DNA of 19,083 bases, from NCBI GenBank assembly GCA_009704425.1, contig WLEG01000009.1:1-19083 (forward strand), in the 5' to 3' direction. Positions 6,943 through 14,381 of this stretch are shown piece after piece. The DNA is from Actinomycetota bacterium. Its GTDB lineage: Bacteria; Actinomycetota; Acidimicrobiia; Acidimicrobiales; Ilumatobacteraceae. A model generated the notes under the pieces. The model saw nothing but the letters and a program-made list of their open reading frames with translations, searched no databases and had not been told where the DNA came from. How positions within the stretch are numbered: position 1 is the first letter of the stretch; each line of letters opens with the position of its first letter. Position numbers and translations under genes: made by a program.

Positions 6943-7584
6943 TCAGTGAGCCTCTCCGGCCGCGATCGACTTCTTGGTGTCGGTGTAGGCCTTCAGCAGT
7001 CCCTTGGGGACGAACGAATCGGCGGGGATTCCGCGACGCGCGGCCACTTCGTCGGGACGCTGCAGACTCTGCAGTCCGTTGATGGTGGCGCGGGCGACGT
7101 TGATGGCATTCGAGGAGCCGAGCGACTTGGCGAGCACGTCGTGGATTCCGGCTTCTTCGAGGATGATGCGAGCGGCACCACCGGCGATGACACCGGTACC
7201 GGGCGCGGCCGGCTTCAGCATGACGCGACCGGCTCCGAGGATGCCGATGATGGGGTGGGTGATGGTGGCACCGGCCATGGGGACCGAGAACATGTTGCGC
7301 TTGGCGTCCTCGGTGCCCTTCTGGATGGCCAAGGGAACTTCCTTGGCCTTGCCGTAGCCCAGGCCCACGCGGCCGTTGCCATCGCCGACCACGACCAGCG
7401 CGGTGAACGAGAAACGACGACCGCCCTTGACCACCTTGGCCACGCGGTTGATGTGGATGACGCGCGACTCGCGACCACCGTCGGGCGTGTTGCCCTGGCC
7501 GGGGCCGGGACGGTCACCCTGGCGCGGGTTGCCCGGGCCACGATCGCCCTGACGGGGATTCGGATTGTTCGGGTTGTTCGTCAT
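6943..7584 (-). CDS. rpsE: 30S ribosomal protein S5 with Pro/Gly/Asn-rich N-terminal extension
   Basis: S5 lines the mRNA entry channel and affects decoding fidelity. The 213-residue protein has the S5 double-stranded-RNA-binding-like domain (about residues 40-105, with VVKGGRRFSFTALVVVGDGNG and VGLGYGKAKEVP). The C-terminal domain carries PAAPGTGVIAGG and GSSNAINVARATINGL. The first 38 or so residues are a low-complexity Asn/Pro/Gly/Arg segment that repeats NPRQGDR twice (residues 9-15 and 19-25). Its ATG overlaps the rplR stop by one base (TGATG), implying coupled translation. The core is normal; only the extension is unusual. Confidence 0.97.
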   Translation of the reverse strand: MTNNPNNPNPRQGDRGPGNPRQGDRPGPGQGNTPDGGRESRVIHINRVAKVVKGGRRFSFTALVVVGDGNGRVGLGYGKAKEVPLAIQKGTEDAKRNMFSVPMAGATITHPIIGILGAGRVMLKPAAPGTGVIAGGAARIILEEAGIHDVLAKSLGSSNAINVARATINGLQSLQRPDEVAARRGIPADSFVPKGLLKAYTDTKKSIAAGEAH

Positions 7585-7949
7585 CAGAACTCCAGTCCGG
7601 CTTCACGAGCGGCTTCGGCAACCGCGGCAACGCGACCGTGGTACAGGTAACCACCACGATCGAAAACGACTTTGCTGACACCGGCGGCCTTGGCGCGCTC
7701 GGCAACGGTCGTGCCCAACGACTTGGCGGCGTCGACGGTGCTGCCACCGGCGGCGCGCAGGGCCGGCTCGTTCGACGAAGCCGACGCGATGGTGACGCCG
7801 AGATCGTCGTCGATCACCTGCAACATGATGTGCTTGTTCGAGCGGTACAACGACAGGCGCGGACGCTCGGCGGTGCCGTGGATCTTCTTGCGCACGCGGT
7901 TGTGCCGGATGAGGCGGCTCTCGCGACGTTCTTTGCTGATCTTGGTCAT
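7584..7949 (-). CDS. rplR: 50S ribosomal protein L18
   Basis: L18 binds 5S rRNA together with L5 and forms the central protuberance. The 121-residue product is of normal length: basic N-terminus (MTKISKERRESRLIRHNRVR), GTAERPRLSLYRSNKHIMLQ, and the C-terminal FDRGGYLYHGRVAAVAEAAR. The ATG is preceded by AGGA at about 7 nt. It follows rplF after 31 bp, and its stop overlaps the rpsE start by one base. Confidence 0.98.
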   Translation of the reverse strand: MTKISKERRESRLIRHNRVRKKIHGTAERPRLSLYRSNKHIMLQVIDDDLGVTIASASSNEPALRAAGGSTVDAAKSLGTTVAERAKAAGVSKVVFDRGGYLYHGRVAAVAEAAREAGLEF

Positions 7950-7980
7950 TTCGTGTTCCTATTGATCTTTCGGACGCCGG

Positions 7981-8523
7981 TCACTTCTTGCCGGCCTTAC
8001 CGGCCTTGCGGAGGATGCGCTCGTTGAGGTAGCGGACACCCTTGCCCTTGTAGGGCTCGGGCTTGCGGATCGAGCGGATGTTGGCGGCCACCTGGCCGAC
8101 CGCTTCCTTGTCGATGCCCTTGATGATGATGCGGGTCTGGACCGGAACCTCGAAGGTGACGCCCTCGGGGGCGTTCACGTCGACCGGGTGCGAGAAACCG
8201 AGGTTGAGGCGAAGAGCCGACGGACCCTTCAACTCGGCGCGGTAACCGACGCCGACGATCTCGAGCTCCTTGGTGAAGCCGTCGGTGACACCGACGACCA
8301 TGTTGTTCACCAGGGCGCGCGACAAACCGTGCAGGCTGCGCGACTGACGCTCGTCGTTGGGGCGCTCGACCAGAAGGGTGTTCTCCTCCTGACGGACCGA
8401 GATGCCACCGACCAGGTCGCGCGTGAGGGTGCCCTTGGGGCCCTTCACCGTGACGCTGGCGCCGGACATCTTGACCTCGACTCCCGAGGGAACCGTGATG
8501 GGTGCTTTACCGATACGTGACAT
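7981..8523 (-). CDS. rplF: 50S ribosomal protein L6
   Basis: L6 lies near the factor-binding site and the sarcin-ricin loop of the 50S subunit. The 180-residue product is of usual length. It starts MSRIGKAPITVPSGVEV, has VKGPKGTLTRDL in the first of two repeated domains and GVGYRAELKGPSALRLNLGF in the second. The C-terminal signature IRSIRKPEPYKGKGVRYLNE is complete. A GAGGAGA ribosome-binding site precedes the ATG by about 6 nt. It is placed 15 bp after rpsH. Confidence 0.98.
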   Translation of the reverse strand: MSRIGKAPITVPSGVEVKMSGASVTVKGPKGTLTRDLVGGISVRQEENTLLVERPNDERQSRSLHGLSRALVNNMVVGVTDGFTKELEIVGVGYRAELKGPSALRLNLGFSHPVDVNAPEGVTFEVPVQTRIIIKGIDKEAVGQVAANIRSIRKPEPYKGKGVRYLNERILRKAGKAGKK

Positions 8524-8538
8524 GTTGGTCTCCTCGAC

Positions 8539-8940
8539 TCACCACACGTAGCACAGGACTTCGCCGCCCACTTTGCGCTTGCGCGCTTCGCGATCGGTCA
8601 TGAGTCCCTGACTGGTGGACAGGACGGCGACTCCGAGGCCACCGAGCACGCGCGGCACGGTGTCGGACTTGCGGTACACGCGAAGTCCGGGAGTCGAGAT
8701 GCGCTTGATACCGGCGATGGTGCGACGGCGCTCAGCGGAGTACTTCATGGAGATGGTGAGCACCTCGCCGGGACCCTTGGTGTTGGGGGCCACCGCGAAA
8801 CCCGCGATGTAACCCTCCTGCTCCAGGATCTTGGCCAGGGCGACCTTCTGCTTGGATGATGGCATCTTCACCTCATCGTGCATCGCCGTGTTGGCGTTGC
8901 GGATGCGGGTGAGCATGTCGGCAATGGGATCAGTCAGCAT
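8539..8940 (-). CDS. rpsH: 30S ribosomal protein S8
   Basis: S8 binds the central domain of 16S rRNA; in E. coli it is also the translational repressor of the spc operon. The 133-residue protein has the typical start MLTDPIADMLTRIRNANTAM, the middle SMKYSAERRRTIAGIKRIST and the C-terminal STSQGLMTDREARKRKVGGE with final CYVW. The stop of rpsN provides the ribosome-binding site in TGAGGTACCA-ATG, a clear sign of coupled translation. Confidence 0.98.
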   Translation of the reverse strand: MLTDPIADMLTRIRNANTAMHDEVKMPSSKQKVALAKILEQEGYIAGFAVAPNTKGPGEVLTISMKYSAERRRTIAGIKRISTPGLRVYRKSDTVPRVLGGLGVAVLSTSQGLMTDREARKRKVGGEVLCYVW

Positions 8941-8947
8941 TGGTACC

Positions 8948-9133
8948 TCACCAGCTCGACTTCGTCAGACCGGGGATTTCACCGGCGTGGGCCATATCAC
9001 GAAGGCACACGCGGCACAGTCCGAACTTGCGGTATACGGAACGGGCGCGACCGCACTTGCGGCAGCGCGTGTAGCCACGCACCTTGAACTTGGGCTTGGC
9101 TGCAGCCTTGTTGATCAGAGATTTCTTCGCCAT
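8948..9133 (-). CDS. rpsN: 30S ribosomal protein S14, type Z (zinc-binding)
   Basis: S14 is a head protein of the small subunit. The 61-residue product is the short zinc-binding form: four cysteines in CRKC (24-27) and CRVC (40-43) form the expected C-x2-C-x12-C-x2-C site, and the end GEIPGLTKSSW is typical. This form is zinc-dependent; many actinobacteria keep a second, cysteine-free rpsN elsewhere under zinc control, which cannot be judged from this window. It lies 17 bp after rplE and 7 bp before rpsH. Confidence 0.98.
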   Translation of the reverse strand: MAKKSLINKAAAKPKFKVRGYTRCRKCGRARSVYRKFGLCRVCLRDMAHAGEIPGLTKSSW

Positions 9134-9150
9134 GAGTCAGTACCTCTCGC

Positions 9151-9780
9151 TCACTTCTTCTTCTTGGCTGCGAACTGCGGGCCGCGACGGGTGGACTTCT
9201 TCTTCGGAGCGGCGGCGGCATCGGCGCCCCGCTTGAACGGGAAACCGAACGCGTCGAGCAGAGCCCGACCCGCTTCATCGGTGGTCGCGGTGGTGACGAT
9301 GGTGATGTCCATGCCACGAGGCGCGTCGATCTTGTCGTAATCGATCTCCGGGAACACGGTCTGGTCGGCGAGACCGAACGTGTAGTTGCCGCGACCGTCC
9401 CACGAGTGGACCGGCAGACCGCGGAAGTCACGGATACGCGGGATCGCCACGGCGATCAGGCGGTCGAGGAACTCCCACATGCGATCGCCACGCAAGGTGA
9501 CCTTGCATCCGATGGCCTGGTTCTCGCGCAACTTGAAGTTGGCGATGGAGTCACGCGACTTGGTGACCTTGGGCTTCTGGCCGGCGATACGGGTCATGTC
9601 GGCAACGGCACCCTCGAGCAGCGACGGCTGCTGAGTGGCACGACCGACACCCATGTTGATGACGATCTTCTCGATGCGCGGCACCTGCATGGCGTTGGAA
9701 ACGCCGAGCGTGGCCTTGAGCGCATCGCGAATCTCGGCCTGATACTTGGCCTTCAGACGCGGTGATGTTGCGGTGGTCAT
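9151..9780 (-). CDS. rplE: 50S ribosomal protein L5 with Lys-rich C-terminal tail
   Basis: L5 binds 5S rRNA in the central protuberance and contacts S13 and P-site tRNA. The conserved core covers residues about 5-183, including PRIEKIVINMGVGRA, KPKVTKSRDSIANFKLRE and RGNYTFGLADQTVFPEIDYD. After PFKR the protein continues for 25 residues with an Ala stretch and lysine clusters, ending AAKKKK, so its 209 residues exceed the usual ~180-187. The ATG overlaps the rplX stop by one base. Confidence 0.97.
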   Translation of the reverse strand: MTTATSPRLKAKYQAEIRDALKATLGVSNAMQVPRIEKIVINMGVGRATQQPSLLEGAVADMTRIAGQKPKVTKSRDSIANFKLRENQAIGCKVTLRGDRMWEFLDRLIAVAIPRIRDFRGLPVHSWDGRGNYTFGLADQTVFPEIDYDKIDAPRGMDITIVTTATTDEAGRALLDAFGFPFKRGADAAAAPKKKSTRRGPQFAAKKKK

Positions 9781-10082
9781 CAGACTTCCTCACCCGTGGT
9801 CCGGGCGATGCGCACCTTGGTGCCATCGCTGTTCGTCTTGAACCCGACGCGCGTGGGCTTGCCCTTGTGGACGAGCATCACGTTCGAGGCGTCGAGCGGC
9901 ATGTCGCGGTCGATGATGCCGCCCTGCTGGTTCGCGCCCTTGGGCTTCTGGTGCTTCTTCGCGACGTTGATTCCGTCCACGATGACCTGGTTGGTGCGGG
10001 GCATCACACGCGAGACGGTGCCTTCCTTGCCCTTGTCCTTACCCGAGATCACCACGACGGTGTCACCCTTCTTGATTTTCAT
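9780..10082 (-). CDS. rplX: 50S ribosomal protein L24
   Basis: L24 is an assembly-initiating protein at the 5' end of 23S rRNA. The 100-residue product starts MKIKKGDTVVVISGKDKGKE, containing the KOW motif, and has VDGINVAKKHQKPKG, all standard. The frame stays open upstream, but the ATG at 10080-10082 matches the family start. It lies one base after the rplN stop, with GGAGG positioned in the rplN end. The stop overlaps rplE by one base. Confidence 0.98.
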   Translation of the reverse strand: MKIKKGDTVVVISGKDKGKEGTVSRVMPRTNQVIVDGINVAKKHQKPKGANQQGGIIDRDMPLDASNVMLVHKGKPTRVGFKTNSDGTKVRIARTTGEEV

Positions 10083-10083
10083 C

Positions 10084-10452
10084 TCAGAGCACCTCCGGGG
10101 CCAGCGAGACGATTCGCATGAACTTCTTGTCGCGCAGTTCGCGACCGACCGGTCCGAAGATGCGCGTTCCACGAGGAGTGAGGTCGTCCTTGATGATGAC
10201 GGCGGCGTTCTCGTCGAAGCGGATGTAGCTGCCATCGGGACGGCGCTTCTCCTTCTTCACGCGAACGACGACGCACTTCACGACGTCACCCTTCTTGACT
10301 CCGGCGCCGGGGATGGCGTCCTTCACGGTGGCCACGAAGATGTCCCCGATCGAGGCGTAACGGCGACGGGTGCCACCGAGAACCTTGATGCAGAGCACTT
10401 CCTTGGCGCCGCTGTTGTCCGCCACGCGAAGGCGGCTTTCCTGCTGGATCAT
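10084..10452 (-). CDS. rplN: 50S ribosomal protein L14
   Basis: L14 lies at the subunit interface and contributes to bridge B8. The 122-residue product has the canonical start MIQQESRLRVADNSGAKEVL and the internal KKGDVVKCVVVRVKKEKRRP. It ends FMRIVSLAPEVL, exactly the usual length. A strong GGAGG precedes the ATG by about 7 nt. The frame is open upstream, but the segment there is only the rpsQ gene read out of frame. It follows rpsQ after 28 bp. Confidence 0.98.
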   Translation of the reverse strand: MIQQESRLRVADNSGAKEVLCIKVLGGTRRRYASIGDIFVATVKDAIPGAGVKKGDVVKCVVVRVKKEKRRPDGSYIRFDENAAVIIKDDLTPRGTRIFGPVGRELRDKKFMRIVSLAPEVL

Positions 10453-10480
10453 TGTGATTCCTCCGTCGTTCCCTGGCCGC

Positions 10481-10756
10481 TCACTTGGCCCGCTCGAGGA
10501 TCTCGACGACGCGCCAACGCTTGGTCTTGGACAACGGGCGGGTCTCCATGACGCGCACCTTGTCGCCGACGTTGGCGTCGTTGGCCTCGTCATGGGCGTA
10601 CAGCTTCTTGGTGCGCATGACGAACTTGTTGTACTTGGGGTGGCGAACGCGCTCGACGACCTCGACGACGATCGTGCGGTCCATCTTGTTGGACGACACG
10701 ATGCCCTCGCGGACCTTACGGTTCGGGCGCTCGGTTGTTTCGGTGTTCTCGGACAT
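10481..10756 (-). CDS. rpsQ: 30S ribosomal protein S17
   Basis: S17 is a primary binder of the 16S rRNA 5' domain. From the ATG at 10754-10756 the product has 91 residues: MSENTETTERPNRKVREGIV, then SSNKMDRTIVVEVVERVRHP and VRVMETRPLSKTKRWRVVEI. I chose this ATG because GGAGAG lies 8 nt before it. The GTG three codons upstream overlaps the rpmC stop (GTGA) but has no room for a ribosome-binding site. It is the last gene of the S10 block before rplN. Confidence 0.97.
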   Translation of the reverse strand: MSENTETTERPNRKVREGIVSSNKMDRTIVVEVVERVRHPKYNKFVMRTKKLYAHDEANDANVGDKVRVMETRPLSKTKRWRVVEILERAK

Positions 10757-10761
10757 CTGGT

Positions 10762-10989
10762 TCACTCTCCGGCCTCGGCCGCCGCGATCTCGCGCTGACG
10801 GATGAGGGTGTTGATGCGGGCGATACGGCGACGCACGCGACGCAGTTCGCTGTGGTTATCGAGCTGACCGGTCGCGCTGCGGAAGCGGAGGTTCAGCGCC
10901 TCCTGCTTGGCGGCACGCAAACGGTCGACCAACGACGCGAGGTCGAGTTCGCTCAGTTCGGTGCGGTCCTTGCTGGCCTTGGTTGCCAT
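10762..10989 (-). CDS. rpmC: 50S ribosomal protein L29
   Basis: L29 sits beside L23 at the polypeptide exit tunnel. The 75-residue product has the typical two-helix coiled form: ELSELDLASLVDRLRAAKQE, then ALNLRFRSATGQLDN and RVRRRIARINTLIRQREI. The frame is open upstream, but only the ATG at 10987-10989, 2 bp after the rplP stop, gives the family N-terminus. It is slightly longer than the usual ~66 residues because of short additions at both ends. Confidence 0.97.
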   Translation of the reverse strand: MATKASKDRTELSELDLASLVDRLRAAKQEALNLRFRSATGQLDNHSELRRVRRRIARINTLIRQREIAAAEAGE

Positions 10990-10991
10990 GA

Positions 10992-11408
10992 TCAGATCGC
11001 CTCCTCGCGGGTGATGATGCGCGCCTTGATCGGAAGCTTCTGGATGGCCTTGTTCAAGGCCTCCAGCGCCTGATCGCGGGCGGGGAAGGACAGTTCGAAC
11101 AGAACGCGACCCGGCTTGACGACGGCCACCCAGAACTCGGGGTTGCCCTTGCCCGAACCCATGCGGGTTTCGGCCGGCTTCTTCGTGACCGGCTTGTCGG
11201 GGAACACGTTGATCCAGACCTTGCCACCACGCTTGATGTGACGGGTCATGGCGATACGGGCCGCTTCGATCTGACGTGCGGTCAACCAGCACGGCTCGAG
11301 GGCCTGGATTCCGTACTGACCGAAGGCCAGTTCGCTTCCACCCTTGGCCATACCGCCGGTGCGGCCACGGTGGTGCTTACGGTGTGCGACTTTGCGAGGC
11401 ATCAACAT
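10992..11408 (-). CDS. rplP: 50S ribosomal protein L16
   Basis: L16 contacts A-site tRNA and organises the peptidyl transferase region. The 138-residue product is normal: MLMPRKVAHRKHHRGRTGGM, KGGSELAFGQYGIQALEPCW, RGGKVWINVFPDKPVTKKPA and GSGKGNPEFWVAVVKPGRVL. The first of two nearby ATGs (11406-11408) is chosen because AGGA lies 9 nt before it; the second is two codons later. It begins 5 bp after the rpsC stop. Confidence 0.98.
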   Translation of the reverse strand: MLMPRKVAHRKHHRGRTGGMAKGGSELAFGQYGIQALEPCWLTARQIEAARIAMTRHIKRGGKVWINVFPDKPVTKKPAETRMGSGKGNPEFWVAVVKPGRVLFELSFPARDQALEALNKAIQKLPIKARIITREEAI

Positions 11409-11413
11409 GGTGA

Positions 11414-12298
11414 TCAGTCCTGTCCGCGGAAGTGCGGGGTCTCGTGGCCCTCGTGGGTACGACGGGCAATCTCTTCTTCCTCATCGAGCAACTTCTCGAG
11501 TTCGGGATCGGCTTCCTTCACCAGCGGGCTGGCAGCGGCCTCGGCGGCCTCCTCGGCCTTGCGACGACCGCTCGACGACACGACCTTGCGCGCGCCGGGG
11601 GCACCCGAGGTCTCGCCGACGGCCATGGCCGCCTCGCGAACGATCTTGTCCTCGGTCTGGGGCTTGTACGGCAGGATGTCGCCGCGGTAGATCCAGACCT
11701 TCACACCGACGCGACCGCTGGAGGTGCGGGCCTCGCGGAAGCCGTAGTCGATGTCGGCGCGCAACGTGTGCAACGGCACGCGACCTTCGCGGTACCACTC
11801 GGTGCGGCTCATTTCGGCACCGCCGAGACGACCCGAACACTGAACGCGGATACCGAGGGCGCCGGCCTTCTGGGCGTTCTGCACGGCGCGCTTCATGGCG
11901 CGACGGAAGGCGATACGACCGACGAGCTGATCGGCCACGCCCTGGGCGATGAGGGCCGCGTCGAGTTCGGGAGACTTGATCTCGACGATGTTCAACTGAA
12001 CCTTCAGGTTGCCGGTGAGCTTGGTGAGACCGGCGCGCAGTTCGTCGGCCTTGGCTCCCTTGCGACCGATGACGATGCCGGGACGAGCGGTGTGGATGTC
12101 GACCTTCAGGGTCTCGCCACGCTTGCGCTCGACTTCGACGCGCGAGATGGCGGCGTCGGGCAACGAATCATTGATGAACGCGCGGATCTTCCAGTCCTCG
12201 GTGAGGTATTCCTTGTACTGGCGCTCGCTGAACCAACGGCTCTTCCATTCGGTGGTCACACCGAGACGGAAGCCGTAGGGATTGATCTTCTGGCCCAT
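11414..12298 (-). CDS. rpsC: 30S ribosomal protein S3 with charged C-terminal tail
   Basis: S3 forms part of the mRNA entry channel and helicase site. The 294-residue product contains the N-terminal region MGQKINPYGFRLGVTTEWKS, the KH domain with GIVIGRKGAK (74-83), and the C-terminal S3 domain with IRVQCSGRLGGAEMSRTEWY and VGVKVWIYRGDILP. From about residue 215 a long tail follows, Ala/Glu-rich with DEEEE near its end, making it longer than the usual ~210-280. Its ATG overlaps the rplV stop by one base. Confidence 0.97.
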   Translation of the reverse strand: MGQKINPYGFRLGVTTEWKSRWFSERQYKEYLTEDWKIRAFINDSLPDAAISRVEVERKRGETLKVDIHTARPGIVIGRKGAKADELRAGLTKLTGNLKVQLNIVEIKSPELDAALIAQGVADQLVGRIAFRRAMKRAVQNAQKAGALGIRVQCSGRLGGAEMSRTEWYREGRVPLHTLRADIDYGFREARTSSGRVGVKVWIYRGDILPYKPQTEDKIVREAAMAVGETSGAPGARKVVSSSGRRKAEEAAEAAASPLVKEADPELEKLLDEEEEIARRTHEGHETPHFRGQD

Positions 12299-12939
12299 CA
12301 GTTGGTCTCCTCGGCATCGGGCGTGGCGGTGGTTTCGTTCTCGGCGACCGCGTTCTCGACGGACGTGGTCTCGACCGCGGTGTCGTTCTCGGTCGACTCG
12401 ATCTCGGTGTTCTCGGTGCTCTCGTCACCCTTGGTGGCGCGAGCCTCGCGGCTCTTGGTCACGCGGGCGCGACGATCGGCCACGCCGCCGACGCGACCGG
12501 CGCGACGACCCGTGAGGGCGCGCTCGCGACGAGCCTGGACAACGGCGAGAAGATCGGGTTCGATCACGCCGAGCACGATGGTGATGTGGCACGTGCGCTT
12601 GTTGATGCGCGTGGCACGACCGCGGGCGCGGGGCTTGAAGCGACGCAGGGTCGGGCCCTCGTCGGCGTAGCAGGCCTTCACGTAGAGGGTCTCGGCCTCG
12701 AGCGAATCGTTGTTCACGGCGTTGGCGACGGCCGACGCGAGAACCTTGCGCACCACGCGAGCGGCCTCGCGCTCGGTGAACTGCAGAACCTGATCGGCCG
12801 ACACGACGTCACGACCACGGATGAGGTCGAGGACGACGCGGGCCTTGGAGGCCGACATGCGCGAACCACGAAGGCTGGCGCGGATGCCGGTGCGCTCGCC
12901 GGCGACGAACGAGCGCTCGTTCAACTTGGGACCGGTCAT
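12298..12939 (-). CDS. rplV: 50S ribosomal protein L22 with long basic-then-acidic tail
   Basis: L22 lines the peptide exit tunnel with an extended beta-hairpin loop. The core covers residues about 17-128: GIRASLRGSRMSASKARVVL, SAVANAVNNDSLEAETLYVK and FKPRARGRATRINKRTCHIT. At 213 residues it is almost twice the usual ~110-130. After the core, a basic linker (about 136-170) is followed by an acidic Thr/Glu/Asn-rich tail (171-213) with STENTEIESTEN-type repeats. The ATG overlaps the rpsS stop (TAATG). Confidence 0.97.
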   Translation of the reverse strand: MTGPKLNERSFVAGERTGIRASLRGSRMSASKARVVLDLIRGRDVVSADQVLQFTEREAARVVRKVLASAVANAVNNDSLEAETLYVKACYADEGPTLRRFKPRARGRATRINKRTCHITIVLGVIEPDLLAVVQARRERALTGRRAGRVGGVADRRARVTKSREARATKGDESTENTEIESTENDTAVETTSVENAVAENETTATPDAEETN

Positions 12940-13223
12940 TACTTCTTACCCTTCGTGTTCTTCTCCATACCGGCGTGGTACTTGAAGGTGCGAGTCGGTG
13001 AGAACTCGCCCAACTTGTGGCCGACCATGGCTTCGGTGACGTACACCGGGACGTGCTTGCGACCGTCGTGCACCGCGATGGTGTGACCGACCATGTCGGG
13101 GATGATGGTGGAACGGCGGCTCCAGGTCTTGATGACCTTGCGCTCGTTGGCGGCGTTCAGAGCGTCGACCTTCTTCACCAAGTGGTCATCGACGAACGGG
13201 CCCTTCTTCAGGCTGCGAGACAT
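12939..13223 (-). CDS. rpsS: 30S ribosomal protein S19
   Basis: S19 is a head protein of the small subunit that partners S13. The 94-residue product is standard: MSRSLKKGPFVDDHLVKKVD, then KTWSRRSTIIPDMVGHTIAV and VYVTEAMVGHKLGEFSPTRT. It lies 16 bp after rplB, and its TAA stop shares one base with the rplV start. Nothing unusual is seen. Confidence 0.98.
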   Translation of the reverse strand: MSRSLKKGPFVDDHLVKKVDALNAANERKVIKTWSRRSTIIPDMVGHTIAVHDGRKHVPVYVTEAMVGHKLGEFSPTRTFKYHAGMEKNTKGKK

Positions 13224-13239
13224 GTGTTACCCCAATCCT

Positions 13240-14076
13240 TTAGCGACGGCCCTTGGCCGAACGACGACGGCGGATGATCAACTTCTGCGACGCCTTGTTG
13301 GTGTCGCGGGTACGGCTCTCGGGCTTACCCCACGGCGACACCGGCGGACGTCCACCGGAGGTCTTACCTTCACCACCACCGAGCGGGTGGTCGACGGGGT
13401 TCATGGCCACACCACGGGTCTGGGGGCGAACACCCTTCCAGCGGTTACGGCCGGCCTTACCGATCTTGATGAGCTCGTGCTCGGCGTTGCCCACTTCGCC
13501 GACGGTCGCGCGGCAATCGATGAGAACGCGACGCATTTCCGAGCTGGGCAGACGCAAGGTGGCGTGATCGCCGTCCTTGGCCACCAGCTGCACGCCGACG
13601 CCGGCCGAGCGGGCCATCTTGCCACCCTGTCCCGGGCGCAGTTCGACGTTGTGCACGACGGTACCGACGGGCATGTAGCGCAACGGCAACGCGTTGCCGG
13701 GCTTGATGTCGGCCTTGGGGCCGCTCGAGATGTGATCGCCCACGTTCATGCCCTTGGGCGCGAGGATGTAGGCCTTCTCGCCGTCGGCGTAATGCAGAAG
13801 AGCGATGCGGCAGGTGCGGTTGGGGTCGTACTCGATGGTGGCGACCTTGGCGTCCACGCCGTCCTTGTTCCGCTTGAAGTCGATCATGCGGTACTGCTGC
13901 TTGTGTCCGCCACCGCGGTGACGGGCGGTCTTGCGACCGTACGCGTTGCGACCACCGGACTTCGGCTTGCTCGTGAGCAAGGACTTCTCGGGGGTCGTCG
14001 ACGTGATCTCGGAGAAATCCGACGACGTCTGGAACCGGCGACCGGCTGATGTTGGCTTGCGCTTACGAATTGCCAT
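13240..14076 (-). CDS. rplB: 50S ribosomal protein L2
   Basis: L2 is required for subunit association and peptidyl transferase activity. The 278-residue product has the OB-fold and SH3-like domains with GGGHKQQYRMIDFKRNKDGV and the C-terminal signature around GVAMNPVDHPLGGGEGKTSG, followed by RPPVSPWGKPE. This includes the conserved His region near the active centre. The length is typical. The rplW stop overlaps its ribosome-binding site (TGAGG), 9 nt before the ATG. Confidence 0.98.
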   Translation of the reverse strand: MAIRKRKPTSAGRRFQTSSDFSEITSTTPEKSLLTSKPKSGGRNAYGRKTARHRGGGHKQQYRMIDFKRNKDGVDAKVATIEYDPNRTCRIALLHYADGEKAYILAPKGMNVGDHISSGPKADIKPGNALPLRYMPVGTVVHNVELRPGQGGKMARSAGVGVQLVAKDGDHATLRLPSSEMRRVLIDCRATVGEVGNAEHELIKIGKAGRNRWKGVRPQTRGVAMNPVDHPLGGGEGKTSGGRPPVSPWGKPESRTRDTNKASQKLIIRRRRSAKGRR

Positions 14077-14087
14077 GACGTGATGCC

Positions 14088-14381
14088 TCAGTTGTTCTCG
14101 AACAGCGGGATCTCGCTGCCGGGGGCCAGGGTGACGATGGCGCGCTTGAAACCAGCGCGACGACCGGGGCGGTTGGTGCCTCGGGTGCGCTGGACCTTGC
14201 CCGCACGGTTGAGCGTGTTCACCTTCAGAACCTTCACGCCCCAGATGGCTTCCACGGCGTCGTGGATCTCGGGCTTGGAGGCGTCGGGGTGAACCTGGAA
14301 TGTGTAGACACCGGTCTCGATGAGCGCGTAGCTCTTCTCGGACACGACCGGGGCGAGGATGATGTCGCGGGGATCCTTCAT
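14088..14381 (-). CDS. rplW: 50S ribosomal protein L23
   Basis: L23 is the main docking site for trigger factor and SRP at the tunnel exit. The 97-residue product starts MKDPRDIILAPVVSEKSYAL and has YTFQVHPDASKPEIHDAVEA, then IWGVKVLKVNTLNRAGKVQR, the standard form. Its ATG (14379-14381) overlaps the rplD stop by one base; a GTG one codon upstream and the longer open frame beyond it are not needed. It is followed after 11 bp by rplB. Confidence 0.97.
   Translation of the reverse strand: MKDPRDIILAPVVSEKSYALIETGVYTFQVHPDASKPEIHDAVEAIWGVKVLKVNTLNRAGKVQRTRGTNRPGRRAGFKRAIVTLAPGSEIPLFENN

Noticed and set aside
10757..10765. GTG start for rpsQ overlapping the rpmC stop
   Set aside because: The GGAGAG sequence is directly adjacent to the GTG, leaving no spacing. 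It sits at 8 nt from the ATG at 10756, which is therefore preferred.
11432..12670. Plus-strand open frame of 412 codons opposite rpsC and rplV
   Set aside because: Antisense shadow of two clear ribosomal genes, with no recognisable motif and no promoter or ribosome-binding site.
13093..14049. Plus-strand open frame of 318 codons opposite rplB and rpsS
   Set aside because: Antisense shadow with biased composition and no domain.
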